A stretch of DNA of 60,000 nt from Owenia fusiformis (GCA_903813345.2 CAIIXF020000005.1:21829375-21889374); one strand, 5' to 3'. Counted from the stretch's first letter, positions 22,346 through 32,840 are shown. A program made the numbers and translations. The notes: generated from the sequence alone by a model not told the origin.

Positions 22346-22842
22346 ACTGATGAAGATCTTTAATGATCTTTAATGATGCTGGAATGCACGATGTTTTTCT
22401 GCTCCGAGGTGTCAGATCATTATTAAACATGTTCATCAGCTCAAGCTAGAATTAAAGCCCTTGGCATTCTATATCTCATTAGGATCTCATTGTCGTCCAA
22501 TGCATCCAGAGGATGTACTCTGTCGCGTATAGTAATATCCTCCTTCCACGTTCATTGTGGTGTCTTCGTAGGACCACATAAAACATTTTGCATTCCTTTT
22601 ATTCAATTATCATAGCAGATGAGATTTGTGATAAGAATTTGTATTAGATTATAAAATTCGAACGTTTTCGATCGCACCTCATATCATAACCAAGTCGTCG
22701 GAATTAAGCACTTTCGAAAAACATAAACTTACTTTTTTTACACCATCGTCTTTAGAAATGAATATACTTACACAATCAATAAAGAAACACATAGATTGAC
22801 ATAACAAAAATAGATAACAATTGTCTTGAAGATGAGTGATAT

Positions 22843-23415
22843 TTGCGATTATTTTGCGGCAGGTTGATAGCTAGAGCCTTCCAGAAGGGTAAGAGACTTG
22901 AAAATCATGTCTTCACTCTGAAAGGTCTATGTTCTCTTAGAAAATCGAAACGTCTTAAAACATATTTATCATTTATTGATATTTCAAAAGCTTTTGACGT
23001 GTTAGATAGAGACTTATTATTTATTAAACTATGGGAAACGGGTATCCAGGGTAAATTATGGCCTGTCTTGAAAGAATTATATAATAATGTTCAAAATAAG
23101 GTAATTTTTGGACAAAATTCCACAGACTGGTTTGACTCTGAAACCGGAGTCAAGCAGGGCTGTATCCTCTCCCCAACCTTGTTTATAGTTGTCATGAGTG
23201 ACCTAGAGGACTCCCTAAAATCGGTTGACACAGGGCTCCCTTTTGAGAACTTCAAAATCCCATGTTTGCTCTTTGCTGACGGTATTGTCCTAACTGCTGA
23301 ATCTGGTAAAGACCTTGAACTCCTTCTGAACGTTGTTAACAGATTTGGAATAAAGTGGGGCTTTAAGTTTAGCAAAAAGAAATCAAAGGTAATGGTCATT
23401 GGAAAAAAAAGTTGA
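22843..23415 (+). pseudogene. LINE reverse transcriptase fragment with mutated catalytic box
   Basis: Reverse-transcriptase blocks are visible in order: FIDISKAFDVLDRDLL (about residues 44-59), ETGVKQGCILSPTLF (about 100-114), and LLFADGIVL around residue 144, where the catalytic F/Y-A-D-D has become F-A-D-G (23,272-23,283). The frame stops after an 8-A run at 23,403-23,410. The homologous protein goes on in the next frame at 23,399, so an indel in the A-run split the gene. The loss of Asp means no polymerase activity even without the frameshift. The first residues before about 22,860 are not part of the family. Confidence 0.85.
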
Positions 23416-24480
23416 TTCAACTAAACTGTGGAAATTTGGCGACCTAAAACTCTCTGAAGTTAATGTATATAAATACTTGGGAACCTTTTTCCACAGGAAC
23501 TTAAAATATTCTCATCACATTGATGTACATGTATCTAAGAAATCACGAATGTTAAATGGGAAAACAATATATCACTCTATGATTGAGTCTGCAATTTTAT
23601 CTGGATGTTCTATATGGACACTTACCAAAAGTAACATAGCTCTGATGAAGTCAATTCAATACAGAGCAGCGCAAGCTGTTTTACAATTAAAGTGTAAACC
23701 CACAAGACCAGCCTTATTGGGAGATCTCGGTTGGACTCCCATTGACCTCACAATTGAAAAACGACAAATTGCCTACTTTAAATACCTAAAGTTTGACCTA
23801 GCCCATTCATCCCTACCCCATAAGGTTTTAACTCATTTGATAAAGCAACATAGTGAAGGTAATGAAGCCCCTTGGAAATATGTGTCTAACATAAAGTCTA
23901 TTTTAATCAAGAGGGGCCTTGATGACGTTCTTTTTCGAGATGACTGTGAGTGGTACAATACCTATGAAGGCATTTGTAGACAGGAACGCACCACTAATTT
24001 TATTGATGACATTTCCCATTTTAAATCTCTAAATACTTATTCCACCTTTAAGAACCATCCATACCAAGAAAATTATCTAAAACAAGACTTTGATTTTTAT
24101 GGTTCTAGACTCAAATTTCTTGCAAGAACCAACAATTTTTGCCTTGAATCCAATTACTCTGTATGGGGCAAAAGTGATGGCAAATGTAAACTTTGTAGTT
24201 TGAATGTACATGAAGACTTACAGCATAGGTTGCTGCTGTGTGAACATTTTAAAGAAGAACGTGAATCCTTTTTCCACACTGTTTGTAAGCAATGTCCCTC
24301 CGATTTATTTTCTGATTTCATTAAGGGCAATCTGACTGAAAAATTGACCTTTATTCTTGGTGATGAGACTTTTTCAAAATGGGGGCAAGACTATTTTAGA
24401 TTATTTGATAGCATTGTAAAAAGCTTTTTAACCCAAGTGTACAAGCCCAGAGATTTATGTCTTTGATTATTTTAGTATAT
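22850..24480 (+). mobile_element. 5'-truncated LINE fragment (reverse transcriptase to C-terminus)
   Basis: It begins abruptly inside the reverse transcriptase (GKRLENHVFTL) and ends shortly after the stop at 24,466. The 5' truncation is typical of LINE insertion. It differs in sequence from the 2A-bearing LINEs, so a second LINE family is present. Confidence 0.85.
23399..24466 (+). pseudogene. LINE ORF2 C-terminal region after frameshift
   Basis: A 355-codon frame continues the previous one with VNVYKYLGTFFH (the 'YLG' motif after the palm), a thumb with YHSMIESAILSGCSIWTL, a long connector, and a C-terminal Cys/His cluster (CKLCSLNVHEDLQHRLLLC). The segment is otherwise uninterrupted, so the copy is not very old. 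The apparent ATG start is fortuitous. Confidence 0.85.
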
Positions 24481-24531
24481 GCAACATTGTTTTAAAGAAA
24501 TTATACATGACTTTGTATTCTATTCATATTG

Positions 24532-26177
24532 CACTGTTGCTCATAAATATGGAATATTAGATTTGGCAGCTCAGAATTCAAATTTTGGAGTAAGAGAATA
24601 TTTATTTGGAGTCGGTTCAGACATTTATTTTCTAGGCAAATTATAACCACATATTTCATCTACAAATCAATATTTTTTAGAGAAAAAATATTCACATTTA
24701 AATTTAGAAAATTACTCTTATTTAAACGGGGGTAAGCTGAGAATTTTTGCATTTTCAAAACACCCCGATCCAAATCGTCATGTAAAACAGATCAAACAAA
24801 ATAAACATCTGGTCATGAAGATTGAAGTGTCCTCTATCCAATGATAGCACTTATATGCGATATGTCCTCTTTGTGCTGCAATCAGAGCATCAACCCTACG
24901 GGACCAGCATTGAATGAAACATCTGACCTTTCTAAGTGAAATAAGGCCCCATTCCTCAATTTGAGCAGTACGTAACGTGTCTAAATTTTGAGGTTGGGGT
25001 CAAAGTCACGCATCTCATTACCAAGGTCGTCCCATATTTGCTCTGCATTAGCCTGATTGGCTGACTTTTGTGCCTATGGTAGCTGGTCCACATTGCCTGC
25101 CCTGATGTAATCCAACACAATGCCACTAGCATATGCAACAGCATGATCATTCTGCAGATGAATGTTGCCCCAAAACACTCTATTTACATATGGTACTTGA
25201 TGGAGGTCCAAAAGGTCAATTTACTCTGAAATTATGTTTGGGAATCACCAAGGGGGTGCAAATTTTGTAGTATTGCTCCAAACAACCTCTGTAATACTGC
25301 TCCAAACGTAAATAGGGTCACCTTCGTGGACTGCCACATCATTAAGTGTCCTTATTGTCTCTTTCCTCTGGTCTACGACAGAAACGAACACACTTATCAA
25401 CTTTGTGGAGGACACATCTTATTTCTTCACATGCTGTCATATGACACAAAAGATTAGGTGCAACGTTTTCGTGCTTTCCTGCCCATTGAAGGCACCTTTC
25501 TTTGTTATGATCAGTCAGCTGTGGTTTCTTTAAAGGTCTCATGGCCTTGCATCCGTTCTAAAGAAATTACTGGTTGTCTATAGCTCTGGAACACAGGTTT
25601 TGAGGTGAGACAGCCATTTATCTCGTAGACTACTGGTTGACTTAAAGCGATTTTGATGACATTAATGCAGCAGGTGGTGGTCTTTTCTTACATTATTCTC
25701 CCTAGGGTTACTATTGCTGTGACCTGGAGTCATATTCCAATGCCTTTGGTACCACTGCAGAATTTTAGAGACTGTTCCTGACACACCCCTAGGGCCCTGG
25801 GAATGGCAGTTTGTTTCATGCCAGAGAACGCCATCCCTATGACCTGCCATGCTCTTTTTCGCTTATTTTATGGGGCATGCCTTCTAAAAACTCTTCCAAC
25901 TCTAAATTAAAATTTTATAAAATGTGCACAATGGTTACAACTAAGATTTGGACACCTCTTTCAAGTTACCAATATCACGAGGTCATGGGGTCACCTGAGT
26001 GAATACAAGTTTAATCAACCATAAATATTTTAACTTTTCATACCAATCAGTTTTATATGCAAAACTGATGAGGGAATGAAAACACATTACAAATTTTCAC
26101 CAAAATGTTATCATTTTGTAGAAATTCCATCAAACAGTTCGTATCTATAAAATATTCCATATTTATGAGCAACAGTG
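24532..26177 (-). mobile_element. Tc1-like DNA transposon, complete but dead
   Basis: Perfect 27-bp inverted repeats bound a 1,646-bp segment: 24,532-24,558 (cactgttgctcataaatatg...) and 26,151-26,177. TA dinucleotides lie a few bases outside both, consistent with a TA target. The minus strand carries a broken transposase with Tc1-family hallmarks in the expected order. It sits just downstream of the LINE fragment, inside the Harbinger-like element. Confidence 0.85.
24800..25880 (-). pseudogene. Tc1-family transposase, multiply frameshifted
   Basis: Read from 25,880 down, the pieces are: the paired-like helix-turn-helix (ISEKEHG, MAFSGMKQTAIPRALG, VSGTVSKILQWYQRH), then KKPQLTDHNKERCLQWAGKH (25,342-25,542) before the first catalytic block, then a VLHKVDKCVRFCRRPEER segment, then a piece matching the usual 'D..H' region (NDHAVAYASG...DYIRAGNVD, about 25,070-25,170), and an end like EEWGLISLRKVRCFIQCWSR. 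The frame changes at least three times and several stops occur. The DDE residues cannot be confirmed. Family placement is by motif order. Confidence 0.8.
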
Positions 26178-26388
26178 TGTATAGTTGTATGTAGCCGCAC
26201 TGGATAATAATCCATGTGCCACTGTTATAAAAGTGTTGGCAAATAAATAAATAAATAAAATAACATGCGATTGCGTCGCGTTGCGCTGAGCGGATGATAC
26301 AAATCTTGACTGCGATTCGCAAAAACTTGCGTTGCGTTGTGGTGCGCTTGCGATTCTGCGTTACGACGAGCAGGTGATGAGGCCTCTG

Positions 26389-26920
26389 CACAGCGATAAC
26401 ATTTGATGATGTGTTGCTTACCCCCCCCCCCCCTATCACACCAAACTAGTTCTTACCCGTTCTTGCCAGTCCTACGAAAACGCCATAAAACGGGCTCCAT
26501 CTGGGTGTGGTCGGGAAATATGTGTAAAATAATTAGCTACTTCGTTCTTAAACAGTCTTCAATACGTCCATCTCAATCGATCATTCGCAGTTCGTTCAGG
26601 TCGCACCACGTCGGTGTACAACGTCGTATAACGCGTCCCTTAGTCTAGAAGGTCATCGTGACCTGATTTCAGAACGGTATGGTCACCATCGAATTTTTAA
26701 TCATTCCAAAATTCTAAAATCACCTTCCCGTCTGAGAACGTTCATGAAGTTCGTACAGAGTCCTTAGAAAGTAGCAGTTCATTCCGTTCGCACACAGTTT
26801 AAAACCAGTTTTGAAGAACGCAGTGGCAACTTGTTTGGTGGGATAGCTATACTTTTGCTAACTCGTTCACAAGGAGTCTTTAATACGTTCTTAATCAGTT
26901 TAATGCCGTTTGCAATTAGT
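26389..26920. other. No recognisable gene; C-homopolymer
   Basis: It holds a run of 14 C near 26,420 and DNA with many 'gttcgt' and 'cgttc' motifs. No frame is supported by composition or motif. Confidence 0.4.
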
Positions 26921-26924
26921 TCTA

Positions 26925-27670
26925 CTAATAATGGCCTCTTCTATAAATTGTATAACATTGGTATAAATGGAAAATTGTGGCGCCTTATTAAAGATTCCTA
27001 TAATGGATATTCATGTTCAGTAAAGATATCAAAAAACTCCCCCCTGTCTGACCCCTTCCCTGTGAAAAGGGGAGTCCATCAGGGAGGATTTTTTTCGATG
27101 AAACTATATGCTCTATTCATGAATGAGCTACTAAATAAGATCCAGTGATGTAAGTCAGGTTGTAAAATAAATGGCTTGACCATAACATGCCCTTCATATG
27201 CTGATGACAAAATCAATGCAACATTTGTTAAATATCATTATGAATATAGCCTGAAATGGAGATACCAGTATCATCCAGAAAAATGTCAAGCTATAGTCTT
27301 CTCTAAAAGTATGAAGGGAAAAAATCCAACATTAGTCCTTGGAGATAAAAAAATTCCAATAGATAGTGACTCGATTCAACATTTGGGATTACCTATTTGT
27401 AATAAATCAAATTTAGAACATATAGAAAATGCTTTGTCAAAAGGAAGGAGAACAATTAATGCATACATTGGTGTGTCATCTACTGTAAATAACCCATCAA
27501 ATCCATTAACTGCATCAAGGCTATATTGGGCAATATGTGTCCCCACAATAACATATGGAATGGAACTATTACCCTTAAAAGAGTCTGATTTAAAGTGTAT
27601 TGAAAATGGTCATAGAGGTATTGCTAGGAAAATTCAAGGGATTCCAAAACAATTTCAATCGGATTTGTAG
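26925..27670 (+). pseudogene. LINE reverse transcriptase fragment with in-frame stop and deletion
   Basis: From about 26,935 the frame reads LYNIGINGKLWRLIKDSYNG, then VKRGVHQGGFFSMKLYALF, a TGA at 27,146-27,148, and in the same frame SYADDKIN (YADD intact at 27,197-27,208). About ten to twenty residues after YADD seem deleted before YSLKWRYQYHPEKCQAIVF, and the frame ends after a thumb (RLYWAICVPTITYGMELL) at 27,670. It is a third LINE family in the window, truncated at both ends. The first 30 or so codons from 26,831 are unrelated to reverse transcriptase. Confidence 0.8.
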
Positions 27671-27740
27671 AAAAAACCGGGTACCGGGTAGTAAATCCTC
27701 CATGCTGGGTTCAATCTTGGTACCCAGTACATAACTCTTA

Positions 27741-28760
27741 TTTATCCCATGGTTACAAGGATATAGATCGAATATCACGTGAAGATATAATTGATACGTG
27801 GATGAAGATATCATATTTTAGCAAACAATTCCCAAATCATCGAATATCACTTTTGAAACCATCGAATATCACTTTTTGAAAGGTGATATTCGATGGTTTC
27901 AAAAGTGATATTCGATGGTTTTGATTTTTTCAATTTTTTTATTAATTCAGCAAAACGATTGTTTGTATATTTTTTATTTTTTTGGATCTTGTTTTTACGG
28001 CGTTCGCATTAAATACAAACCACTCTGTTACGTCACGTATATGACGTTCGTTGAATTATCGCAATCAAAATGTCACTTATATCCACTCATGGATATCAGT
28101 ATCTTCACTCACTCGCTGCGCTCACTCGCGAAGATATCAATATCCACTCATGGATATAAGTGATATTTTTTCAAAGCCATAGGATATTCCTATATTATTC
28201 CATAGTTAGCATGATATCCATAGGATAACATGTCAAAATAAAAATGGTATTTTTGAAATCAGTGGTAAAATATGATATTTTTGACAAATTTTCACTTAAC
28301 CATAGCATACGGTGTTTTAGCCATGACATACGGCGCCGTATGCCATGGTTTATGGATTTTTGCTACTTCAGACTCAAAATGAGGCTAAGTGTCAATATCG
28401 CCGTATCGTTTGGAAAATTCGTTTTAAATCACTTAATTCCCGACGATGATGATGACTTTAACTATGGAATATAAAGAACATCCTATGATTTACTCATGAT
28501 ATGATTTTAATCCACACATGGATGTTAATATCTGCACTCTCTCGCTACGCTCATTCGTGCAGATATCATATCCATTCGTAGATAAAAATCATATCACTCA
28601 TAAATCATAGAATATCCTCTATTTAAGATGTGATATTCGATAGTTTAAAAGTGATATTCGATGGTTTGTAAATTGTTTGCTAAAATATGATATCTTGATC
28701 CACATATCAAATATATCATCATGTGATATTCGATCTATATCCTTGCAACCATGGGATAAA
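27741..28760. repeat. Nested foldback element (~1.0 kb) with three internal hairpins
   Basis: The outer arms, about 27,741-27,875 and 28,625-28,760, are inverted copies of roughly 135 bp ('atcccatggtt(a/g)caagg', 'atatagatcgaatatcac', 'agatatcatattttagcaaa'). Inside are a near-perfect palindrome at 27,838-27,917 (35-bp arms), a hairpin at 28,075-28,170 and another at 28,484-28,617. The two latter have 'cactc(g)ctgcgctcact'-type loops. No transposase. Confidence 0.8.
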
Positions 28761-28779
28761 GCTTTACGTCCCGCTCCGA

Positions 28780-28815
28780 GCGGACAGATATAGTATATCT
28801 GCCCGCTACGTCATA
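28780..28815. repeat. Short hairpin
   Basis: 'agcggacagatata' and 'gtatatctgcccgct' are near-perfect inverted copies around a very short centre, just outside the nested foldback. The function is unknown. Confidence 0.5.
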
Positions 28816-29144
28816 ATCGCCGCTCGCATATTTGTTCATAATTTGTAACGTTCGCGGAATGACTGTAAACGGCAATGGAGAAAACACAGACAATCGGGGT
28901 CTGTTTGATGGTTAAAAAAGGGAAGGAGCATCCACTTAATTAATAAAAAATTCGAGAAAATAAATATGGGAATATTTGAGAGAACATGAAAATCCGCCCA
29001 CGGCCAAGAAAACTGGACATGAATATTCTAAAATATTTCCACGATTTAACAATGTGAACCAGATGACCAAGATTAGTATGGGATAAACATATTATCCTAT
29101 AGTCGGTTCAGGATATTGGGATTATCCCTTGGCCAATATATAGG

Positions 29145-29288
29145 GGTTATGCACTGGGAAGTTTTGGATACAGGGAATATCCCGAGGGATATACAATATA
29201 TCTTCCTGAGGAACCGAAGGGACCAAGGGAAGATACATTATATATCCATCGGGATATTCCCTGTATCCAAAACCTCCCAGTGCATAAC
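29145..29288. repeat. Long hairpin with ~62-bp arms and ~20-base loop
   Basis: 'gttatgcactgggaagtttt' through 'ggatacagggaatatcccga' to 'gatatacaatatatcttcc' is matched in inverted order by 29,226-29,288. The arms differ at a few positions. The 64-codon frame across it is a by-product of the palindrome. Read as a MITE-like foldback. Confidence 0.8.
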
Positions 29289-29309
29289 TGTTGTATATAG
29301 TTTAGCATG

Positions 29310-30260
29310 ATATGTACTTCTTTCTGTAACTAGAATACGATTCTAATATACAAGCAACACATACGTATTCCCGGGGAACCATAAATATTTTGTGTAGGGT
29401 GTGGACATTTTTCTTTTCATTTCTCTAAAATCAGATTATTCTCATAAAATTCATACAAAGTTGGGCCTAAGCCGGGGCCTAAGCCTCTATTTTCGTATTC
29501 TGCATGTTAAGATATTTATAATGTAAAACCTAAGAGATAAATTCAATGTCTTCAGTTGAGAATAAGTATAAAGTAAATGTGTGAATTCTGCTTGTTGTTG
29601 CACTATTTTTATAGTAAACAAGGTTCGATACGCAACACTGAATAGACTGCAGTCATTGCTTAGTTGTAAACAAAACAAAAGAAGTTGGGACGTGGTCATG
29701 CTTGAATACGATTTTAAATATATCGCTGTTTACATTTGTTGAAATCGGCCTGTATTAATTTCAACAGGTGATCGGTGTACAAGGGCATATATTTGAGTTA
29801 TTGGTTTAATGATAAGTATGACCTATGAGTGGGTAATGTTTTACAAATGCATGAAACAAATACTCCAATGGCCTAATCTCAATTTTCCTGCATAAACTAT
29901 TACATTGAAATTATGGTCATTTGCTCTCTAACTTCCGCACCGTAACAATTCAATAAGCCAAGACAGGACCGCTATAATCGCTACATGCCAGTGAATATTG
30001 AACAAACGGAGCAAATGTGACCCAGGCATCAGTGTAGTATGAATTTATTATGTTAGGATGCCAGTCAGAGCTCTTGGTGCAAGTACTAAGTTTGCAAACA
30101 TGCATGTCAACCATGGCCAATTAGAAAAGTGCACCCCTTCTAAATGATAATATAAACCCTTCCTACACCTTGGTTTAGCTTTGGATCACTATGCTATCAC
30201 TATGTGGCAGAAATGCATTCTGATTGGATATAAATGATCACATGACTTAGTTCACCAAGG
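29310..30260. other. No recognisable feature
   Basis: About 950 bp of AT-rich DNA; short frames on both strands do not resemble known proteins. It may be unique DNA. Confidence 0.4.
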
Positions 30261-30307
30261 TATCAGGAGATGGCATGCCAAAATGTAAAATCTCTACTAG
30301 TAGGACC

Positions 30308-30703
30308 TTAGTGCACCCATGCCATCGCAAGAACCTTGTCACTGGGGAGTATCGTGATGCAACAACGCCGTGTAAATAAAGGATCTTCGCCCGCAGGACG
30401 TGTATTTTGAATGCCTTGAGAAGAATGCAAATATGGGTAATGGGTAACGGTGTTGCAATAGTAGCATTTAAAAATCTGTTCCTCTCGAGATTTATGGTCT
30501 TCTGAAATTATACTATTAATTGGTGTTGCTGTGTGCTTTACATTCACAGATTTATTGTTTACAAAGCCCATGTGTTTCTTTTCCTTGATTTTACACTCCC
30601 CCCTGCTGAAAAATCGACAGAAGTAGGTATTGTCGAGACTTCGATTCGCTACTTGATTTGTTTGAAGAAGCAGTAGTACTGACACTTGATGTAATTGGAG
30701 TAG
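30308..30703 (-). pseudogene. Continuation of the gag-like protein after an in-frame TGA
   Basis: The same frame continues seven codons after the stop: LDNTYFCRFFSRGECK, then KHMGFVNNKSVNVKH. This is a C-x5-C plus H/Cys arrangement as in the zinc-finger end of related gag-like proteins. From about 30,530 homology fades where 'aattggtgttgctg' begins, and a second Cys pair (FKCYYCNTVTH) follows. The frame ends inside the left inverted repeat. One TGA therefore separates the zinc-finger part from the body, unless it is read through. Confidence 0.5.
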
Positions 30704-31762
30704 TCAAGTTTCATCCCTTAGTGCCAATATCTGGACCTCATCGTCCCAACCAATATGGCCCTGCTCAATTGAATGCAGCACATCAGCATGAAAATCCCTG
30801 ATTTCTGCCCACTTATATTTCATGTTATATGCGTACGCCACTTTGGTGAGTAAGTTCAACCTCCCCTGCCTTTCAGACGCACTGATATTTTTTGAGTTTA
30901 TGATGTTTGTTTCACCAGCCACAAAGAGTGGAAAATCAAGATCAGACGTGGCTTTATATTTCCTAGCAAATTTGATTTTCAGACCACTATGTGGCCATTT
31001 CAATTGTTTTTTCACTATGTCAGTTGATTTTTTAGTTGCTCCTGATTTAAGATGTTTCTTACCTCTACGCTTATGTGAGTCTCTTTGTTCCGTATCAGAG
31101 GTGGAGGATTGAGACGATGATGTAGAATAATCGGAGCTAGAGTCAAATATTGTGGGAATCTTACTTTCGGCTCGTTTCTGTAACCCTTTGTTGGATCTGA
31201 GGTCTTTGGCGTTGAAATTCGACGTTGTTTCTGTCTTTGTGTCGATCTTGGGGATAGAGCCTTGACTTTTGTAATCACCTGTTTGTTTGAATTTGTAGGT
31301 AGTATTGTTATTGTTATCTCCTTTCGACGAAGTGGGTTCACTGGGTTTTTGTCGTAATTTTGTCCTTGTACGAGTTTGATTTCTGTCGCTCAAATTTTCT
31401 GTTTCAGTTTCCAAAGTGTCGATAGACTCTCGAACTCGTGATATCTCTGCTTTCATTGCCTTCACTTTGTTTTTACGACACTTGCGCTCTATCCGCCTCA
31501 GATTCCCTAATTCCTGTGCCACCTTCTCTTCGTCTTCTGCAGAATCATGCGAAGAGATATCGGAATCACTGTCTATTGGGGGATCATTAATCATTGTTTT
31601 TATGTCCTTTATATCCATAAGCTCATTCTGTTCATGTTCGTGATGTTGTTGGTGACTTACTGATTCAACTTGAACTTGACCTGTACATGTAGAGTGTAGT
31701 TGCAAATAGTCGATCTTTTTAATGTCTCTGAGATTTCTTTGATCTCCTCCTGCTTCTGCCAT
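30704..31762 (-). CDS. Gag-like protein, probably of a tyrosine-recombinase retroelement
   Basis: 352 codons from the ATG at 31,762. The first ~250 residues are hydrophilic and probably disordered: an acidic stretch (DSDSDISSHDSAEDEE), a basic helical part with heptad character (about 85-125), an Asn run, and a Ser-rich then Lys/Arg-rich stretch. From about 255 a compact conserved block begins: WPHSGLKIKFARKY, DLDFPLFVAGETNII, ERQGRLNLLTKVAYAYN, then W-x2-IRDFHADVLHSIEQG. From memory this order matches gag-like proteins of DIRS/Ngaro-type elements in marine invertebrates; no search was possible. The stop at 30,704-30,706 is in frame with the next block. Confidence 0.55.
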   Translation of the reverse strand: MAEAGGDQRNLRDIKKIDYLQLHSTCTGQVQVESVSHQQHHEHEQNELMDIKDIKTMINDPPIDSDSDISSHDSAEDEEKVAQELGNLRRIERKCRKNKVKAMKAEISRVRESIDTLETETENLSDRNQTRTRTKLRQKPSEPTSSKGDNNNNTTYKFKQTGDYKSQGSIPKIDTKTETTSNFNAKDLRSNKGLQKRAESKIPTIFDSSSDYSTSSSQSSTSDTEQRDSHKRRGKKHLKSGATKKSTDIVKKQLKWPHSGLKIKFARKYKATSDLDFPLFVAGETNIINSKNISASERQGRLNLLTKVAYAYNMKYKWAEIRDFHADVLHSIEQGHIGWDDEVQILALRDET

Positions 31763-32394
31763 TATTTGTAAAGAGTCTATATATCACTATACTCAACTGA
31801 CTACTATTGACTGTAAACTCATTAAATTCCAACTATATAAAAAATTCTCGTGTACTATGACTAATGTCAAAACTAAAATATCAAAACGAAGTTGGCGGGA
31901 AAATTATATGTTTTCCGTCAATCACGGATTGTGCAGAGCGTCTCCGATCAACACAATCTCCAAATTATACTATTAATTGGTGTTGCTGCATCATTGCTCA
32001 AATCTAGAGGAGTGTTGTTGCATCTTCGGTTTGGTGTTCTTGCATCAATAGTGAGGAACTAAAACCGTGAACTTATTGCTTCTTGGTGATGGTACACGTA
32101 CATGTATACTAATGACAGTTTCTTTAAATATAGATCGTGCGCTAACTGCATGTGTATGATAATTGAGCAACTCGTCCTAGAAATGGGTGTAAATTGGGAA
32201 AACAAAACATCATACGAAAATCTATCACCGGAAGTCTGGCCATCTTGATGCAACAACACGGTGTTGTTGCATCACGATACCCCCCAGTGCTTGTGTTGGC
32301 ATGCCAAAATGTAAAATCTCTTGTAGAGTACATCATAAATGTTTTCTCCATGGAATGTTGATCCCATCAGAATTGACTTTATTTCAAACGTGGG

Positions 32395-32840
32395 GGGCTA
32401 CATTTTTGAATTACCCTGACTCAGCTTATTCTGGATGACTTGGCTTATTCTGGAATACTCGGCTATATCCATCCCACCTATCCTATCCAATCCTATCCTT
32501 CCTATCCTATCCTTCCTATTCTGTCCTATCTTATTCTTTCTTCGGATTCTATCGTATCCTATTCTATCCTTCATACCCTATACTATCCTATCCTTTCTTC
32601 CTATTCTTTCCTATCCTTCCTTCCTATTCTGTCCTATCCTTCTTCCTATCAATCCATCCATTCATCCATCAGTCCAGCCATCCACCTGCTTATTCTGGAT
32701 GACTCGGCTTATGCTGGATGGCTCAGCTTATTCTGGATGACTTGGGTTATTCTGGATGACTCGGCTTATTGTGGATGACTCAGCTTAAAAAGTCTAAATC
32801 TGGAGTCTGAAATTGAACTTGTTCAATTTCCAAAGTCTAG
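32395..32840 (+). repeat. Composite repeat, 3' half only (copy 0)
   Basis: A polypyrimidine microsatellite (tatcc/ttcc mix, about 32,462-32,690) and three to four 19-20-bp minisatellite units (ttctggatgactcggcttat) lead to the 3' end: gaaattgaac-tt-gttcaatttc at 32,809-32,830, then CTAG at 32,837-32,840. Open frames over the microsatellite (Tyr-Pro-Ile-Leu-Ser) are not genes. Confidence 0.8.

Larger units (their letters stand above)
20115..26385. mobile_element. Decayed Harbinger-like DNA transposon, carrier of two nested elements
   Basis: The two ends are inverted: the first 18 bp (AGGCCTCATCACCTGCTC) match the reverse complement of the last 18, and both continue into imperfect CGCAA/GCGTTGCG-rich subterminal repeats. 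CTG lies on both sides (20,112-20,114 and 26,386-26,388), a 3-bp target duplication as expected for PIF/Harbinger. A Myb/SANT-like reading frame inside the left end fits that superfamily, which encodes such a protein beside its transposase. No transposase is visible. A LINE fragment (22,850-24,480) and a Tc1-like element (24,532-26,177) lie inside. Confidence 0.65.
30271..32321 (-). mobile_element. Gag-only element with inverted ends and outer direct repeats
   Basis: The 32-bp ends at 30,342-30,373 (ctggggagtatcgtgatgca...) and 32,256-32,287 are inverted copies with two mismatches. Outside them, a 25-bp sequence (tggcatgccaaaatgtaaaa...) occurs directly repeated at 30,271-30,295 and 32,297-32,321. 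The motif ggtgttgttgcatc or variants recur inside at about 30,450, 30,517, 31,977, 32,011 and 32,031. The only protein is a gag-like ORF on the minus strand. No reverse transcriptase or tyrosine recombinase is present, so it looks non-autonomous. Confidence 0.55.

Noticed and set aside
24760-25960. Alternative Tc1 ends near 24,760 and 25,940 ('tccaaatc' motifs)
   Set aside because: Only a few bases match, whereas 24,532-24,558 and 26,151-26,177 match over 27 bp.
32435-32778. Tyr-Pro-Ile-Leu-Ser-rich frames, also at 36,057-37,340, 46,009, 51,972, 56,180 and 57,596
   Set aside because: Translations of the tatcc/ttcc microsatellites; composition and multiple frames show no coding selection.
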